From NCBI RefSeq assembly GCF_038069655.2, contig NZ_CP150951.2, positions 2,320,001 to 2,384,000 on the forward strand: 64,000 nucleotides of DNA. The letters are read 5' to 3'. Source of the DNA: Yoonia sp. BS5-3 (GTDB taxonomy: Bacteria; Pseudomonadota; Alphaproteobacteria; Rhodobacterales; Rhodobacteraceae). The translations under genes were made by a program, and so were the position numbers. The notes under the pieces were generated by a model. That model was given only the letters and a program-made list of their open reading frames with translations. It had not been told where the DNA came from and searched no databases. Positions 26,920 to 38,120 of this stretch are shown in pieces (within the stretch, counting starts at the first letter, position 1; each line of letters starts with the position of its first letter).

Positions 26920-27960
26920 ATGGTTGAATTCTTCACCACTACCAATCTGGGCATTGTCCTTTTGACGCTGGCGCAATGTTTGCTGGTCTTGGTCCCTTTG
27001 TTGGTGGCGTTGGCCTTTTTGATGTATGCAGACCGTAAAATCTGGGCGGCTGTTCAGATGCGCAAGGGCCCCAATGTAGTTGGCGCTTTTGGGTTGCTTC
27101 AATCCTTTGCGGATTTCCTGAAATACATCGTCAAGGAAATCGTTGTTCCTGCGGGCGCGGACAAATTCGTTTTCTTCCTCGCGCCAATGATCGCCTTTGT
27201 GCTGGCGGTGATCTCTTGGGCGGTCATCCCGTTCAACGACGGCTGGGTGCTGTCCGATATCAACGTGGCTATCCTTTATATCTTCGCCATTGGCTCGCTG
27301 GAAGTTTACGGCGTGATCATGGGCGGCTGGGCCTCGAACTCAAAATATCCGTTTCTGGGGTCGTTGCGCTCTGCCGCGCAGATGATTTCCTATGAGGTGT
27401 CCATTGGATTGATCATCATCGGTGTGATCATTTCAACCGGGTCGATGAATTTTGGTGATATCGTTGCGGCGCAAGATGGCAATGGCGGCCTGTTCAACTG
27501 GTATTGGGTTGCGCATTTTCCGATGCTTTTCCTGTTCTTCATCAGCGCGCTGGCCGAGACCAACCGACCCCCGTTCGATCTGCCCGAGGCGGAATCGGAA
27601 CTGGTTGCGGGCTATCAGGTGGAATACTCATCCACCCCCTTCCTGCTCTTCATGATCGGCGAGCTGATGGCCGTGGTGTTGATGTGCGCGCTGGTCTCGC
27701 TTTTGTTCTTTGGCGGCTGGCTGTCACCGGTGCCATTCCTGCCAGATGGGATATTCTGGATGATCCTGAAGATGGCCGCCGTGTTCTTCATGTTCTCGAT
27801 GGTGAAGGCCATCACCCCGCGCTACCGCTATGACCAACTGATGCGGATCGGCTGGAAGGTCTTCCTGCCGCTGTCACTGGCCTGGGTCGTCATCGTGGCA
27901 TTCTTGGCCAAATACGAAGCGTTTGGCGGGTTCTGGGCGCGTTGGGCGGTGGGTGGTTGA
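26920..27960 (+). CDS. nuoH: NADH-quinone oxidoreductase subunit H
   Basis: A 346-residue membrane subunit with about eight helices that joins the peripheral arm to the proton pumps and forms the quinone entry. [26 protein letters not shown] (in part [15 protein letters not shown]) and [19 protein letters not shown] are the family signatures, and [19 protein letters not shown] lies near the end. Its TGA overlaps the ATG of the next gene by one base. Confidence 0.97.
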   Translation: MVEFFTTTNLGIVLLTLAQCLLVLVPLLVALAFLMYADRKIWAAVQMRKGPNVVGAFGLLQSFADFLKYIVKEIVVPAGADKFVFFLAPMIAFVLAVISWAVIPFNDGWVLSDINVAILYIFAIGSLEVYGVIMGGWASNSKYPFLGSLRSAAQMISYEVSIGLIIIGVIISTGSMNFGDIVAAQDGNGGLFNWYWVAHFPMLFLFFISALAETNRPPFDLPEAESELVAGYQVEYSSTPFLLFMIGELMAVVLMCALVSLLFFGGWLSPVPFLPDGIFWMILKMAAVFFMFSMVKAITPRYRYDQLMRIGWKVFLPLSLAWVVIVAFLAKYEAFGGFWARWAVGG

Positions 27961-28688
27961 TGTTTTTGCGGGCCGCATCTTTGATTGGTTGTCTGATGGC
28001 TCCGGCCAGCGTTATGGCGCAGAGCTCTCTGGACTTTGATGTCGCTCTGGCAAGCTTAGAAGTACGTTTCCAAGAGTTTGTGGATGCACATTTGACGAGG
28101 GTATGTCCCGGCGAAGTCGCTGCATTAGATTTCGTTTATCCCGAAAGCTACGTTGCCAAGACGTTATGGCCGGAACTCTCAGACCGCTTAGTCGAACAGA
28201 CGGAGGCTGGTGGGAAACCCTGGATGTTTCTGGCTGTGTTTACAGACGATTTGAGTGAGGTCTTCGATCCGTCATCCATCAACAGCATGTCGATCGTTGC
28301 CCTTCAATCGACACATGTTGTGAGAGCGCTGGAGTTTATGGAGCAGTTCGGTTCCCGCTCCGATATTGATACGCGCATGAGCGTATCTGAACTTCAAAAG
28401 CTGCGTTCAGAAATTCTAACTTCAATAGAGCTTGCGGACTGTCTTCGGGCAAATGAAACGCCGGGCTTGTCTTCATATTCCGAAAACATGCGATTTGATG
28501 TAAATGAAGCGATAGATCGGGGCGAATACTGCATTCAGTGGGGTGTTTTTGTACAGCGGTACTTGGATATTCCGTTTGAAACGATGACTGTTGCTGAGCG
28601 CGTAGATGCAGGTGATCGTGCATTTTCTGCCCATGAAGCCTACCTCATTGAGTCTGGTATTGCAGAAGAATGCGAGGAAGATAACTGA
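27960..28688 (+). CDS. Secreted hypothetical protein, 242 aa
   Basis: Starts on the nuoH stop and has a signal peptide ([20 protein letters not shown], residues 1-20). The mature part is acidic and mainly helical, with four cysteines. Composition appears lower in GC than nuoH or nuoI. No family recognised. Like the genes at 4306, 18607 and 31359 it is an exported orphan coupled to the gene before it. Confidence 0.65.
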   Translation: MFLRAASLIGCLMAPASVMAQSSLDFDVALASLEVRFQEFVDAHLTRVCPGEVAALDFVYPESYVAKTLWPELSDRLVEQTEAGGKPWMFLAVFTDDLSEVFDPSSINSMSIVALQSTHVVRALEFMEQFGSRSDIDTRMSVSELQKLRSEILTSIELADCLRANETPGLSSYSENMRFDVNEAIDRGEYCIQWGVFVQRYLDIPFETMTVAERVDAGDRAFSAHEAYLIESGIAEECEEDN

Positions 28689-28812
28689 TGGCCTTCATCA
28701 AATATCAGCGCGCTGTCAGGTGTACGTCGCATAACGACATTCTGCACTTCGCGGTGCCTTTGTCTAACCTGCCCACTAGCCCTTCTACCCGCAAATCTTC
28801 AAGGAGCTAAAA

Positions 28813-29034
28813 ATGTCGAATAGCAAAATTTGGGAAGCCATTTCACAGGCCTCGGCCCGCGATTTGTTTGATTTCGCCCTTACGCTTGAAGCGAATTTTT
28901 CGATGCAGCGCTTGTCGGATGAGGCTGATGGCTCGGCTGAGATTGCCGATGGCGAATTGGCGGCCTTTCTGTTTCAGACCGCGGATGACCGGGTAGAGCC
29001 TGCCAGCCCGAACATTGTTGAGGTGAAACCGTGA
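28813..29034 (+). CDS. Hypothetical protein ahead of nuoI, 73 aa
   Basis: Small, acidic, soluble; no signal peptide. AAGGAG lies seven bases before the ATG and the stop overlaps the nuoI GTG, so it is well supported as translated. No family recognised. The gap before it (28689-28812) shows no gene. Confidence 0.65.
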   Translation: MSNSKIWEAISQASARDLFDFALTLEANFSMQRLSDEADGSAEIADGELAAFLFQTADDRVEPASPNIVEVKP

Positions 29035-29525
29035 GCCAAATGGACTACACCCGCGCCGCCAAATATTTCCTGCTGCAGGATTTTTGGTCGGCCTTTCGTT
29101 TGACCATGCGCTATTTCTTTTCGCCCAAGGCGACGTTGAACTACCCGCATGAAAAGGGCCCGCTTTCCCCGCGCTTTCGCGGCGAACATGCTCTGCGTCG
29201 TTATCCCAACGGGGAAGAGCGCTGCATTGCCTGTAAGCTATGTGAGGCCGTCTGCCCCGCGCAGGCCATCACCATCGACGCCGAACCGCGTGATGACGGC
29301 AGCCGCCGCACCACCCGTTATGACATCGACATGACCAAATGCATCTATTGCGGTTTCTGCCAGGAAGCCTGCCCGGTTGATGCTATTGTTGAGGGCCCGA
29401 ATTTCGAATTTAGCACCGAAACCCGCGAAGAGCTGTATTACGATAAGGCCAAGCTTTTGGAGAATGGCGACCGTTGGGAAGCTGAGATTGCCCGCAATCT
29501 TGAGCTTGATGCACCGTATCGCTGA
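29031..29525 (+). CDS. nuoI: NADH-quinone oxidoreductase subunit I
   Basis: A 164-residue ferredoxin-like subunit with two 4Fe-4S clusters, N6a and N6b. The motifs are [14 protein letters not shown] and [14 protein letters not shown]. The N-terminal amphipathic part attaches it to the membrane arm. The start is GTG at 29031 overlapping the preceding stop; an ATG three codons later is the alternative. Confidence 0.96.
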   Translation: MSQMDYTRAAKYFLLQDFWSAFRLTMRYFFSPKATLNYPHEKGPLSPRFRGEHALRRYPNGEERCIACKLCEAVCPAQAITIDAEPRDDGSRRTTRYDIDMTKCIYCGFCQEACPVDAIVEGPNFEFSTETREELYYDKAKLLENGDRWEAEIARNLELDAPYR

Positions 29526-29537
29526 GGGAATGAACTG

Positions 29538-29984
29538 ATGGGCGCTTGGGGAGCAGGACCGTTTGACAATGATGGGGCGATGGATTGGTTCATCGCCTAT
29601 CAGGATGATGGCGTGTCCGCCTTGCATGAAGTCTTTGCCGAATTCCAAGGCCTTGCGACTGATGACTATGTCGAGGTTGATATCGGCTCTGGCGCTGTTG
29701 CCGCAGCCGAAGTTGTCGCGGCCTGCCATGGCAAACCCCTGTCCGGTGTTGCCGCCTTTCCGATGGGTGCAAATGCCGAGACTTTGCAATCCGATCTGAT
29801 CGCCCATAAAGCGGCCGTCTTGCAGGCTGGTGACCTGGTCGCCCCTTGCTTGGCTGTTCTGGATCGGGTGGTTCATGCGGAAACCTCTGAACTGGCCGAG
29901 CTTTGGGCCGAGGCCGCCCCGCATGACAACGCCGCCTTCTTGGCGAGTGTCGCGGATTTGAAATCGCGTCTGGAGGCCGTGTAA
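29538..29984 (+). CDS. DUF4259 family protein
   Basis: 148 residues. The N-terminus MGAWGAGPFDNDGAMDWF is the family signature of DUF4259 (G-x-W-G-x-G-x-F-x-N-D). The rest is Ala-rich and helical. Function is not known. It is followed without a gap by a gene with a TTG start, so it belongs to the nuo transcript. Confidence 0.8.
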   Translation: MGAWGAGPFDNDGAMDWFIAYQDDGVSALHEVFAEFQGLATDDYVEVDIGSGAVAAAEVVAACHGKPLSGVAAFPMGANAETLQSDLIAHKAAVLQAGDLVAPCLAVLDRVVHAETSELAELWAEAAPHDNAAFLASVADLKSRLEAV

Positions 29985-30371
29985 TTGGCTGAGACAGGCG
30001 CATATGAACGGGGCAAAGCCCTGTCCGAGCAGGTGAACCCTGGCATGGAAGATGCTTTGGCGGCCCGCTATGATGCCTTGGTCCCTGGCCTTTCGCGCAT
30101 GGTGGTCGAGGTGCCCTATGGCACCTTCTACGCGCGCGGCGTCGTGGACGAAAAGACACGGCTTTTGGCCACGATTGCCGCATTGGCGGCCTTGGGCGGT
30201 CAAACCAAACCGCAGCTAAAGGTGAATATCGCCAGCGCCCGCGCTGTGGGGGCAAGCCGTGAAGAGGTTTGTGAGATCATTTATCAGATGACGCTTTACG
30301 GTGGCTTTCCGGCCATGATCAACGCGATGAATGCGGCTATTGAGGTTTTTGAGGGTGAGGATACCGCATGA
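29985..30371 (+). CDS. Carboxymuconolactone decarboxylase (CMD/AhpD-like) family protein
   Basis: 128 residues. The CMD fold is seen in [46 protein letters not shown]. The CxxC pair of AhpD peroxidase-type members is absent, so the protein is probably not a thiol reductase. TTG start at 29985, immediately after the preceding stop, with GGAGG at 29972-29976. A second family member follows with 4-bp overlap. Confidence 0.8.
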   Translation: MAETGAYERGKALSEQVNPGMEDALAARYDALVPGLSRMVVEVPYGTFYARGVVDEKTRLLATIAALAALGGQTKPQLKVNIASARAVGASREEVCEIIYQMTLYGGFPAMINAMNAAIEVFEGEDTA

Positions 30372-30757
30372 CCGATCAAAACCCTTTCGATGCCATGATG
30401 AAGATGGGCCAGGACTGGGCCAAGGCGATGAATGCTGATGCCTTCAACCCAAACGCCTTTGAAACGCTGTGGCCCACAATGCCCAAAGAGACAATGGAGA
30501 TGTTCTTTGGCAAGGGTATCAACCCTGATGGCTTGGATGCTAAGACGCGTCTGATGTTGACCCTCGCGGGCTTGACTGTATTGGGTGCGCAGGCGGATGC
30601 GCAAATTCGCCTGACCGTGCGCCATCTGGTCGAGGTGGGTGCCACGAAACAGGAAATCGCGGAAGTCATCGCCCAGATGGGTGTGTTCGGCGGCGTTCCT
30701 GCGATGACCAAGGCCATGGAACTGGCGAACGAAGTGTTGGAAAAGGACGAAACATGA
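30368..30757 (+). CDS. Second CMD/AhpD-like family protein
   Basis: 129 residues. [20 protein letters not shown] and [26 protein letters not shown] align with the preceding protein, so the pair is a tandem duplication that has diverged. No CxxC. The N-terminal about 45 residues are different and Met-rich. It overlaps its neighbours on both sides by 4 bp, and the two may form a mixed oligomer (inference). Confidence 0.8.
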   Translation: MTDQNPFDAMMKMGQDWAKAMNADAFNPNAFETLWPTMPKETMEMFFGKGINPDGLDAKTRLMLTLAGLTVLGAQADAQIRLTVRHLVEVGATKQEIAEVIAQMGVFGGVPAMTKAMELANEVLEKDET

Positions 30758-31362
30758 CTGTTTTCGCGTTCACATTCTACCTATTTGCCGTGACCACTGT
30801 GGCGGGCGGGCTGATGACAGTTGTCAGCCGCAACCCGGTGCACTCGGTTCTGTGGTTGATCCTGGCGTTTTTGTCCTCTGCCGGCCTGTTTGTCACGTTG
30901 GGCGCTGAATTTGTCGCCATGTTGCTGATCATTGTCTATGTGGGCGCTGTTGCGGTACTGTTCTTGTTTGTCGTGATGATGCTGGATGTCGATTTCGCCG
31001 AATTGAAGGCCGAGATGACCCGCTATCTGCCTCTGGCCTTGCTGATCGGCGTTGTGATCTTGATGCAATTGGTCATGGCTTTGGGCAGCTGGAGCTTTGC
31101 CGATGGCAGTGCCGACCGTCTTGCTGCCCCGATTGGTGATCTGGATAATACCCGCGCTTTGGGTCTGTTGATCTATGATCAGTATTTCATCCTGTTCCAA
31201 TTGGCCGGTCTGATCCTGCTTGTGGCCATGATCGGTGCCATCGTGCTGACCCTGCGCCACCGCGTCGATATCAAACGCCAGAACGTGATCGAACAGATGC
31301 ACCGCGACCCAGCAACCGCGATGGAGCTAAAGGACGTCAAACCGGGGCAGGGGCTTTCATGA
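30754..31362 (+). CDS. nuoJ: NADH-quinone oxidoreductase subunit J
   Basis: A 202-residue membrane subunit with five helices. [29 protein letters not shown] and [25 protein letters not shown] (in part [17 protein letters not shown]) include the pi-bulge helix of ND6. Overlaps of 4 bp on both sides. Full length. Confidence 0.96.
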   Translation: MTVFAFTFYLFAVTTVAGGLMTVVSRNPVHSVLWLILAFLSSAGLFVTLGAEFVAMLLIIVYVGAVAVLFLFVVMMLDVDFAELKAEMTRYLPLALLIGVVILMQLVMALGSWSFADGSADRLAAPIGDLDNTRALGLLIYDQYFILFQLAGLILLVAMIGAIVLTLRHRVDIKRQNVIEQMHRDPATAMELKDVKPGQGLS

Positions 31363-31892
31363 AGTCTGTGCTGATCTTCGTCTTTACGGTTTTAGGAGTG
31401 CCCGCCATGTCGTGTCACGCGAGTCCACCGCCAGGTGGTTGGACAGAGCAACCGGTCCGAACCGCCGCCGATGGCAGCTTTGCGCGGGATATTGAAGAGG
31501 TTACTTTGACTGGTATCGCGCCGGTCGATTTGGGCGGCGGCATGGTTGGGCAAAGGCTGATATGGCAACGGCTATGCCGCGATGATCAGCAACTGCTTTT
31601 TGTTGATTGCAACCAGCGCGAAGCGGCTGTTGTTGATGGGCTTGTTGATGAAGAACGCTCTGAAGGGATTGAAACCAGCTCATTCATTGATCTGATCCAG
31701 CATCCGCGCGGTGCGTTGAAGGTTGATGAAATTGGCTCTGTCGCTGAATTAGTCCAGACTGCCAAGACGAATGGGTATTCGGTGCACGAAATCTCTGCCT
31801 CACCGGACGTTATGGACGAGTTTCTGAGCACCTATCCCGTTTTCAACGGCTGCAAGATCCACTATCCCAATTCCGCAGGAGCGACCCAATGA
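31359..31892 (+). CDS. Secreted hypothetical protein, 177 aa
   Basis: Signal peptide at residues 1-20 (possible lipobox-like MSCH at 17-20, weak). The mature part has beta-rich and acidic stretches and three further cysteines ([21 protein letters not shown]). Overlaps nuoJ and nuoK by 4 bp each, so it is locked into the operon between two membrane subunits. No family recognised. Confidence 0.65.
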   Translation: MKSVLIFVFTVLGVPAMSCHASPPPGGWTEQPVRTAADGSFARDIEEVTLTGIAPVDLGGGMVGQRLIWQRLCRDDQQLLFVDCNQREAAVVDGLVDEERSEGIETSSFIDLIQHPRGALKVDEIGSVAELVQTAKTNGYSVHEISASPDVMDEFLSTYPVFNGCKIHYPNSAGATQ

Positions 31893-32194
31893 TCGGACTT
31901 GAGCATTATTTGGCGGTCGCCGCTGCCTTGTTTGTCATTGGCATCTTTGGTCTGTTCCTGAACCGCAAAAACGTGATCATCCTGCTGATGAGTATCGAAT
32001 TGATGCTGCTGGCCGTAAATATCAACCTCGTCGCCTTCTCCAGCTATCTGGGCGATCTGACGGGGCAGGTGTTTACCCTGTTTGTACTGACCGTTGCTGC
32101 CGCAGAGGCCGCGATTGGCCTTGCGATCCTTGTCTGTTTCTTCCGCAACCGCGGGACCATCGACGTTGAAGACGTCAACGTGATGAAGGGCTGA
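31889..32194 (+). CDS. nuoK: NADH-quinone oxidoreductase subunit K
   Basis: A 101-residue subunit with three membrane helices, homologous to ND4[31 protein letters not shown] (in part [13 protein letters not shown]) carries the conserved intramembrane glutamate of the proton path, and [14 protein letters not shown] the second one. Confidence 0.97.
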   Translation: MIGLEHYLAVAAALFVIGIFGLFLNRKNVIILLMSIELMLLAVNINLVAFSSYLGDLTGQVFTLFVLTVAAAEAAIGLAILVCFFRNRGTIDVEDVNVMKG

Positions 32195-32198
32195 ACCT

Positions 32199-34322
32199 AT
32201 GGAAACCATCATCCTTTTCGCCCCGCTTGTCGGTGCCATCCTTTGCGGGTTTGGTTGGAAATTCATGGGGGAAAAGCCCGCCCAGTGGACTGCGACCAGC
32301 CTGTTGTTTTTATCGGCGTTTCTGTCGTGGATCGTGTTCCTGACGCTTGATCCGGCGGCCCATCCTAATGGCACTTACACGGTCAATATCCTGCGCTGGA
32401 TCGAAAGTGGCACGCTTTCCACTGATTGGGCCATTCGCATGGATCGTCTGACCGCAATCATGCTGATTGTGATCACCACTGTTTCGGCGCTCGTGCATCT
32501 TTATTCCTTCGGCTACATGGCCCATGACGACAATTTCAAAGAGGGCGAAAGCTATCGCCCCCGCTTCTTTGCTTATCTGTCGTTCTTTACCTTTGCGATG
32601 TTGATGCTGGTCACCGCAGATAACCTAGTGCAGATGTTCTTTGGCTGGGAAGGTGTGGGCGTTGCCTCTTACCTGTTGATTGGGTTTTACTTCAAAAAAC
32701 CAAGCGCCAATGCGGCGGCCATAAAGGCCTTTGTGGTCAACCGCGTGGGCGATTTTGGTTTCGCTTTGGGCATTTTTGCCCTCTACATGGTGACGGATAG
32801 TATCCGTTTCGAGGATATCTTTGCCGCGATCCCAAGTCTGCAAGAGCATACGATCAGCTTTATGTGGCGCGATTGGAACACGCTGAACCTGATTGCTTTC
32901 CTGCTCTTTATTGGGGCGATGGGCAAATCAGCCCAGCTGATCCTGCACACCTGGCTGCCCGACGCCATGGAAGGGCCGACACCTGTCTCTGCTTTGATCC
33001 ATGCTGCGACCATGGTGACCGCTGGTGTCTTCCTTGTGTGCCGGATGTCACCGTTGATGGAATATGCGCCTGCGGCCACAAGTTTCATCGTGTTTCTTGG
33101 TGCGACCACCGCATTTTTCGCGGCCACCGTGGGCCTTGTGCAGAACGACATCAAACGCGTGATTGCTTATTCGACCTGTTCGCAATTGGGCTATATGTTT
33201 GTGGCCGCCGGTCTGGGTGTTTACTCGGTCGCGATGTTCCACCTGCTGACCCATGCGTTCTTTAAGGCGATGCTGTTTCTTGGTGCCGGGTCCGTCATCC
33301 ATGCGATGCATCATGAGCAGGACATGCGGAACTATGGCGGGTTGCGTCATAAGATCCCCAAGACCTTCTGGATGATGATGATCGGCACTTTGGCGATCAC
33401 CGGCGTTGGTATTCCGCTGCTTTATGTTGGCTTTCCCGTTGGTTTTGCTGGTTTCGTCTCAAAGGATGCGATTATCGAAAGCGCCTATGCGGGCACCCAT
33501 GGTGGCTATGCCTTCTGGATGTTGGTTGTGGCCGCGCTGATGACCAGTTTCTACAGCTGGCGCTTAATGTTCCTGACGTTTTATGGCCAGCCGCGCGGTG
33601 ACAAGCATACGCATGAACATGCCCATGAAAGCCCGACAATCATGCTGGTCCCGCTTTACGTGCTGGCCGTTGGCGCAGTCTTTAGCGGGATGCTGTGGTA
33701 TGGGTCATTCTTCGGATCGAATGACAAGGTGGGTAAGTTTTTTGGCGTCCCTTATGCCGAGGCTGCGCATCACGAAGAAGGTCATGACGATCACGGTGAT
33801 GACCATGCAGATGATCACGCCGAAGAGGGTGGTCATGGCAAAGCCCATTACAACCTTGTTGGCGAACCGGGCGAAGGCGCGATCCACAACAGCCCGGACA
33901 ATCACGTGCTGAACGAAGCGCATGAGGTCCCTGTCTGGGTCAAGCTGGCGCCGTTCTTTGCGATGCTTGCGGGGCTTGCTCTGGCGTATCAGATGTATAT
34001 CCGCCGGCCTGACTGGCCCGCCAAGCTGGCAACACAGCAGGCGCCGCTTTATCAATTCCTGCTCAACAAGTGGTATTTCGACGAGATTTACAATGCCATC
34101 TTCGTCAAGCCTGCGATGGCTTTGGGCCGGCTTTTGTGGAAGCAGGGCGATACAAACACAATCGACGGGGGCATTAACGGGCTGGCCATGGGGATCATTC
34201 CATTCTTCACCCGGCTCGCTGGTCGGGCCCAATCGGGATATATCTTTGGTTATGCCTTTGCGATGGTTCTGGGGATCGCGGTGCTGCTGACCTGGGTGAC
34301 GTTGACCGGAGGGGCAGACTGA
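32199..34322 (+). CDS. nuoL: NADH-quinone oxidoreductase subunit L
   Basis: A 707-residue antiporter-like subunit, homologous to ND5. [49 protein letters not shown] (in part [20 protein letters not shown]) and the long C-terminal lateral helix are present. Between about residues 468 and 575 is a His/Asp/Glu-rich insertion, including [20 protein letters not shown], which could bind metal. nuoM starts on its stop codon. Confidence 0.97.
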   Translation: METIILFAPLVGAILCGFGWKFMGEKPAQWTATSLLFLSAFLSWIVFLTLDPAAHPNGTYTVNILRWIESGTLSTDWAIRMDRLTAIMLIVITTVSALVHLYSFGYMAHDDNFKEGESYRPRFFAYLSFFTFAMLMLVTADNLVQMFFGWEGVGVASYLLIGFYFKKPSANAAAIKAFVVNRVGDFGFALGIFALYMVTDSIRFEDIFAAIPSLQEHTISFMWRDWNTLNLIAFLLFIGAMGKSAQLILHTWLPDAMEGPTPVSALIHAATMVTAGVFLVCRMSPLMEYAPAATSFIVFLGATTAFFAATVGLVQNDIKRVIAYSTCSQLGYMFVAAGLGVYSVAMFHLLTHAFFKAMLFLGAGSVIHAMHHEQDMRNYGGLRHKIPKTFWMMMIGTLAITGVGIPLLYVGFPVGFAGFVSKDAIIESAYAGTHGGYAFWMLVVAALMTSFYSWRLMFLTFYGQPRGDKHTHEHAHESPTIMLVPLYVLAVGAVFSGMLWYGSFFGSNDKVGKFFGVPYAEAAHHEEGHDDHGDDHADDHAEEGGHGKAHYNLVGEPGEGAIHNSPDNHVLNEAHEVPVWVKLAPFFAMLAGLALAYQMYIRRPDWPAKLATQQAPLYQFLLNKWYFDEIYNAIFVKPAMALGRLLWKQGDTNTIDGGINGLAMGIIPFFTRLAGRAQSGYIFGYAFAMVLGIAVLLTWVTLTGGAD

Positions 34323-35866
34323 TGGGAACGACTTTGCTGTCCATGGTGACCTTCATTCCGCTGATCGGCGCGGTGATCCTTGCGGTGTTCCTGCGCGGCG
34401 ATGACGCCGATGCACAGCGCAACACCAAATGGGTGGCCATGGCCACTACTTTGTTTACGCTTTTTGTCTCGCTTTTTGTCCTGAGCGAGTTCGATCCCTC
34501 CAATACAGATTTCCAGATGGTCGAAAGCTATGATTGGCTTTTGGGTCTGCAATATAAAATGGGTGTCGATGGGATCAGCATTCTGTTTGTGATGCTGACA
34601 ACATTCCTGATGCCGCTTGTGATCGCGTCTTGCTGGGACGTGACTACGCGGGTCAAGGAATACATGATTGCATTCCTTGTGCTTGAAACGCTGATGTTGG
34701 GCGTGTTCATGGCGCTTGATCTGGTCTTGTTCTACCTTTTCTTTGAGGCAGGTCTGATCCCAATGTTCCTGATCATCGGCATTTGGGGCGGCAAGAACCG
34801 GATTTATGCGTCCTTCAAGTTCTTCCTTTACACCTTCCTCGGCTCAGTGCTGATGCTGGTGGCGATGGTCGCGATGTTCGCCGATGCGGGCACAACGGAT
34901 ATTCCGACCTTGATGACCCATTCATTTGGCACCGAGACATTCAGCGTGCTGGGCATCCAGATCATCGGCGGCATGCAGACGCTGCTGTGGCTGGCTTTCT
35001 TCGCAAGTTTCGCGGTCAAGATGCCCATGTGGCCGGTGCATACATGGTTGCCTGATGCCCATGTGCAGGCGCCAACAGCCGGGTCGGTCGTGCTGGCGGC
35101 GATCCTGTTGAAAATGGGCGGCTATGGCTTCTTGCGGTTCAGCCTGCCGATGTTCCCCGTGGGATCAGAGGTCATGGGCCCGCTTGTGCTTTGGTTATCG
35201 GCGATTGCAATTGTCTACACGTCGCTGGTGGCGCTGGTGCAGGAAGATATGAAAAAGCTGATCGCCTATTCGTCCGTGGCGCATATGGGCTACGTGACGA
35301 TGGGGATTTTCTCGGTCAACCAGCAAGGTGTTGATGGGGCGATTTTCCAGATGATCAGTCACGGCTTTATCTCTGGTGCGCTGTTCCTATGTGTTGGCGT
35401 CATCTATGACCGGATGCACACGCGCGAGATTGACGCCTATGGCGGGCTGGTCAATCGGATGCCGGCCTATGCGCTGATCTTCATGTTCTTCACGATGGCC
35501 AATGTGGGGCTGCCCGGAACATCGGGCTTTGTTGGGGAATTTCTGACATTGATGGGTGTTTTCCAGGTCAACACCTGGGTTGCTGTAATCGCAACGTCCG
35601 GGGTGATCCTGTCTGCGGCCTATGCGCTTTGGCTTTATCGGCGCGTGGTGATGGGTGACCTGATCAAGGAAAGCCTGAAGACGATCAAGGATATGACCAA
35701 GCGCGAGCGGATGATCTTTGTTCCCCTGGTGGTCATGACATTGCTGCTGGGTGTGTATCCGGCGCTCGTGCTCGACATTATCGGCCCAAGCGTGAATGCG
35801 CTGGTCGGCAACTATGAAACTGCGCTTGCGACCTTTGAGGCCGCCACGCAGTTCGCATCGAATTAA
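34322..35866 (+). CDS. nuoM: NADH-quinone oxidoreductase subunit M
   Basis: A 514-residue antiporter-like subunit, homologous to ND4. It has the family motifs [38 protein letters not shown] and [16 protein letters not shown], with the conserved Glu and Lys of the proton channel in the first two. Starts on the nuoL stop; nuoN follows after 12 bp with GGAAC upstream. Confidence 0.97.
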   Translation: MGTTLLSMVTFIPLIGAVILAVFLRGDDADAQRNTKWVAMATTLFTLFVSLFVLSEFDPSNTDFQMVESYDWLLGLQYKMGVDGISILFVMLTTFLMPLVIASCWDVTTRVKEYMIAFLVLETLMLGVFMALDLVLFYLFFEAGLIPMFLIIGIWGGKNRIYASFKFFLYTFLGSVLMLVAMVAMFADAGTTDIPTLMTHSFGTETFSVLGIQIIGGMQTLLWLAFFASFAVKMPMWPVHTWLPDAHVQAPTAGSVVLAAILLKMGGYGFLRFSLPMFPVGSEVMGPLVLWLSAIAIVYTSLVALVQEDMKKLIAYSSVAHMGYVTMGIFSVNQQGVDGAIFQMISHGFISGALFLCVGVIYDRMHTREIDAYGGLVNRMPAYALIFMFFTMANVGLPGTSGFVGEFLTLMGVFQVNTWVAVIATSGVILSAAYALWLYRRVVMGDLIKESLKTIKDMTKRERMIFVPLVVMTLLLGVYPALVLDIIGPSVNALVGNYETALATFEAATQFASN

Positions 35867-35878
35867 GGAACCGGCGAT

Positions 35879-37315
35879 ATGTTTGCCAATGATATCCAAA
35901 TCCTGATGCCCGAGGTGGTGCTGGCGCTTTATGCGATGGGCGCGTTGCTGGCTGCGGTTTATACGACCAAGGATGCCATGGCCCCTTTGTTGACTTGGGT
36001 GACCTCGGCGTTGTTTGTGCTGCTGGCCGTTTGGATCGGGATCAACGGGCAGGGGACAAATATCGCCTTTGGCGGCATGTTCGTGGATGACAGCTTTGCA
36101 CGCTTTGCCAAGATCACGATCCTGATGTCTGCCGCGGCAATTTTGTTGATGTCGGAAAGCTATATGCAACGGCGCGGCTTGCTGCGTTTTGAATATCCGC
36201 TGCTGATTTCTCTGGCTGTTGTCGGGATGATGGTCATGGTCTCGGCCGGGGATCTGATGGCGCTATATATGGGGCTCGAACTGCAGTCACTGGCGCTTTA
36301 TGTCGTGGCCGCATTGCGCCGGGACAGCGTCAAGTCGACCGAGGCGGGTTTGAAATACTTTGTCCTTGGTGCCCTGTCTTCTGGTTTGCTGTTATATGGT
36401 GCATCGCTGACTTATGGTTTTGCGGGCACGACCCTGTTCAGCGGCATTATTGAGGCAACAGCCCATCACCCATCCATCGGTCTGCTTTTTGGCCTGGTGT
36501 TCTTGATTGCCGGTTTCGCCTTTAAGGTCTCCGCCGCCCCGTTCCATATGTGGACGCCCGATGTTTACGAAGGCTCGCCCACGCCGGTCACGGCATTCTT
36601 TGCGACAGCCCCTAAAGTGGCCGCGATGGGCCTGTTTGCCCGGGTCGTGCATGATGCCTTTGGCGGGATTGTCGGGGACTGGCAGCAGATCGTCGCCTTT
36701 CTGTCTGTTGCATCTATGTTCCTTGGCGCGGTCGCTGCAATTGGGCAGACCGATATCAAGCGCTTGATGGCCTATTCCTCGATCGCCCATATGGGATTTG
36801 CACTGATGGGCCTCGCCTCGGGGACAGCCTTTGGGGTGCAGGCCATGCTGATCTACATGGCCATCTATGTCACAATGAATATTGGGACCTTCGCCTTTAT
36901 TCTGACGATGGAACGGGACGGCCGCCCAGTGACCCATATTGATAGTCTCAAGATGTATTCCAAACGTCAGCCCTTGCGCGCGCTGGCCATGCTGGTGCTG
37001 CTGTTCAGCTTGGCAGGTGTGCCGCCCATGGTTGGCTTCTTCGGCAAATTTTACGTGTTGCGTGCAGCCTATGATGGCGGGCTGGCTTGGCTTGCCATCC
37101 TCGGCGTGATCGCATCCGTGATCGGGGCCTTCTATTATCTGCGGATCGTCTATTTCATGTATTTCGGTGAAGAGGGTGAAGGCATCGATGGCAAGGCGAC
37201 ACCAGTGCTTTGGACATTCATGATGGGTGCTGCTTTGATGATGTTGCTTGGGGTGGTGAACCTGTTTGGTATCGAACCCGCTGCGGCAGCCGCGGCAGCA
37301 GCGCTTGTTAACTAA
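35879..37315 (+). CDS. nuoN: NADH-quinone oxidoreductase subunit N
   Basis: A 478-residue antiporter-like subunit, homologous to ND2 and last of the operon. [20 protein letters not shown] carries the conserved Glu; [22 protein letters not shown] and [15 protein letters not shown] are the channel motifs. It ends with an Ala-rich tail. birA follows after 27 bp on the same strand and may be read through. Confidence 0.97.
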   Translation: MFANDIQILMPEVVLALYAMGALLAAVYTTKDAMAPLLTWVTSALFVLLAVWIGINGQGTNIAFGGMFVDDSFARFAKITILMSAAAILLMSESYMQRRGLLRFEYPLLISLAVVGMMVMVSAGDLMALYMGLELQSLALYVVAALRRDSVKSTEAGLKYFVLGALSSGLLLYGASLTYGFAGTTLFSGIIEATAHHPSIGLLFGLVFLIAGFAFKVSAAPFHMWTPDVYEGSPTPVTAFFATAPKVAAMGLFARVVHDAFGGIVGDWQQIVAFLSVASMFLGAVAAIGQTDIKRLMAYSSIAHMGFALMGLASGTAFGVQAMLIYMAIYVTMNIGTFAFILTMERDGRPVTHIDSLKMYSKRQPLRALAMLVLLFSLAGVPPMVGFFGKFYVLRAAYDGGLAWLAILGVIASVIGAFYYLRIVYFMYFGEEGEGIDGKATPVLWTFMMGAALMMLLGVVNLFGIEPAAAAAAAALVN

Positions 37316-37342
37316 GCGTCCCGCCATAACAGGCCAGGTGTG

Positions 37343-38107
37343 ATGGCCCTGCCAGACCAGACGGACCATGCGCAATGGCCGCAGGACTACGCCCGTGTTG
37401 TACTTGCTCGCACCGATAGCACAATGGCCGAGGCTGCCCGACGCGCCTCTGATCTGGTCCAGCCGACGTGGATTATGGCCGAAACGCAAACGGCCGCGCG
37501 CGGGCGACGCGGGCGCCCTTGGGTCGTCCCGCCGGGCAACTTGAATGCGACGCTGATCTTCAAACCGGATGTGCCACCAGCGGAGGCGGCAAAACGTTCA
37601 TTTTTGGCGGCCAATGCGCTGTTTCAGGCGCTGTCCGTTTATGTCCCGGCTGAGAAGCTTGCCCTGAAATGGCCCAATGATGTGCTGCTGTCCGGCGGTA
37701 AAGTAGCGGGCATCCTGCTGGAAAGCAGTGGTCAGGGCCCGCGCGTTGATTGGCTTTCCATCGGGATCGGGGTGAACCTCATGCACGTCCCGGAAGGCGT
37801 CACGGGCGCAAGCTTTGCCCCGACCAGCCTGAAGGCGGCTGGGGGGTGGGATGTCACGCCGGAGGATTTTCTGAATGTCCTGGCTGCGGCTTATGCGCAG
37901 CAGGAAATGCAATTGGCCGCGCATGGTTTTGCAAATGTCCGCGATGCGTGGCTGTCCAAGGCCGCCCGCCTGGGTGAGCTGATTACCGCCCGGACCGGGC
38001 GCGACGACATCACCGGCATCTTTGAAAGCATCGACGATGATGGCAATTTGGTGCTACGCACAACGACCGGTATGCGGGCCATTGCCGCAGCGGATGTGTT
38101 TTTCTAG
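37343..38107 (+). CDS. birA: Biotin-[acetyl-CoA-carboxylase] ligase
   Basis: A 254-residue biotin protein ligase without the N-terminal DNA-binding domain of the E. coli enzyme, so it should act only as a ligase. The adenylate site is AARGRRGRPWVVPPGNLNAT (GRRGR loop), followed by KWPNDVLLSGGKVAGILLES with the catalytic Lys. A GTG one codon upstream is an alternative start. It would attach biotin to K599 of MccA in this window and to acetyl-CoA carboxylase. Confidence 0.93.
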   Translation: MALPDQTDHAQWPQDYARVVLARTDSTMAEAARRASDLVQPTWIMAETQTAARGRRGRPWVVPPGNLNATLIFKPDVPPAEAAKRSFLAANALFQALSVYVPAEKLALKWPNDVLLSGGKVAGILLESSGQGPRVDWLSIGIGVNLMHVPEGVTGASFAPTSLKAAGGWDVTPEDFLNVLAAAYAQQEMQLAAHGFANVRDAWLSKAARLGELITARTGRDDITGIFESIDDDGNLVLRTTTGMRAIAAADVFF

Positions 38108-38120
38108 GGGGGAAGGGGCC

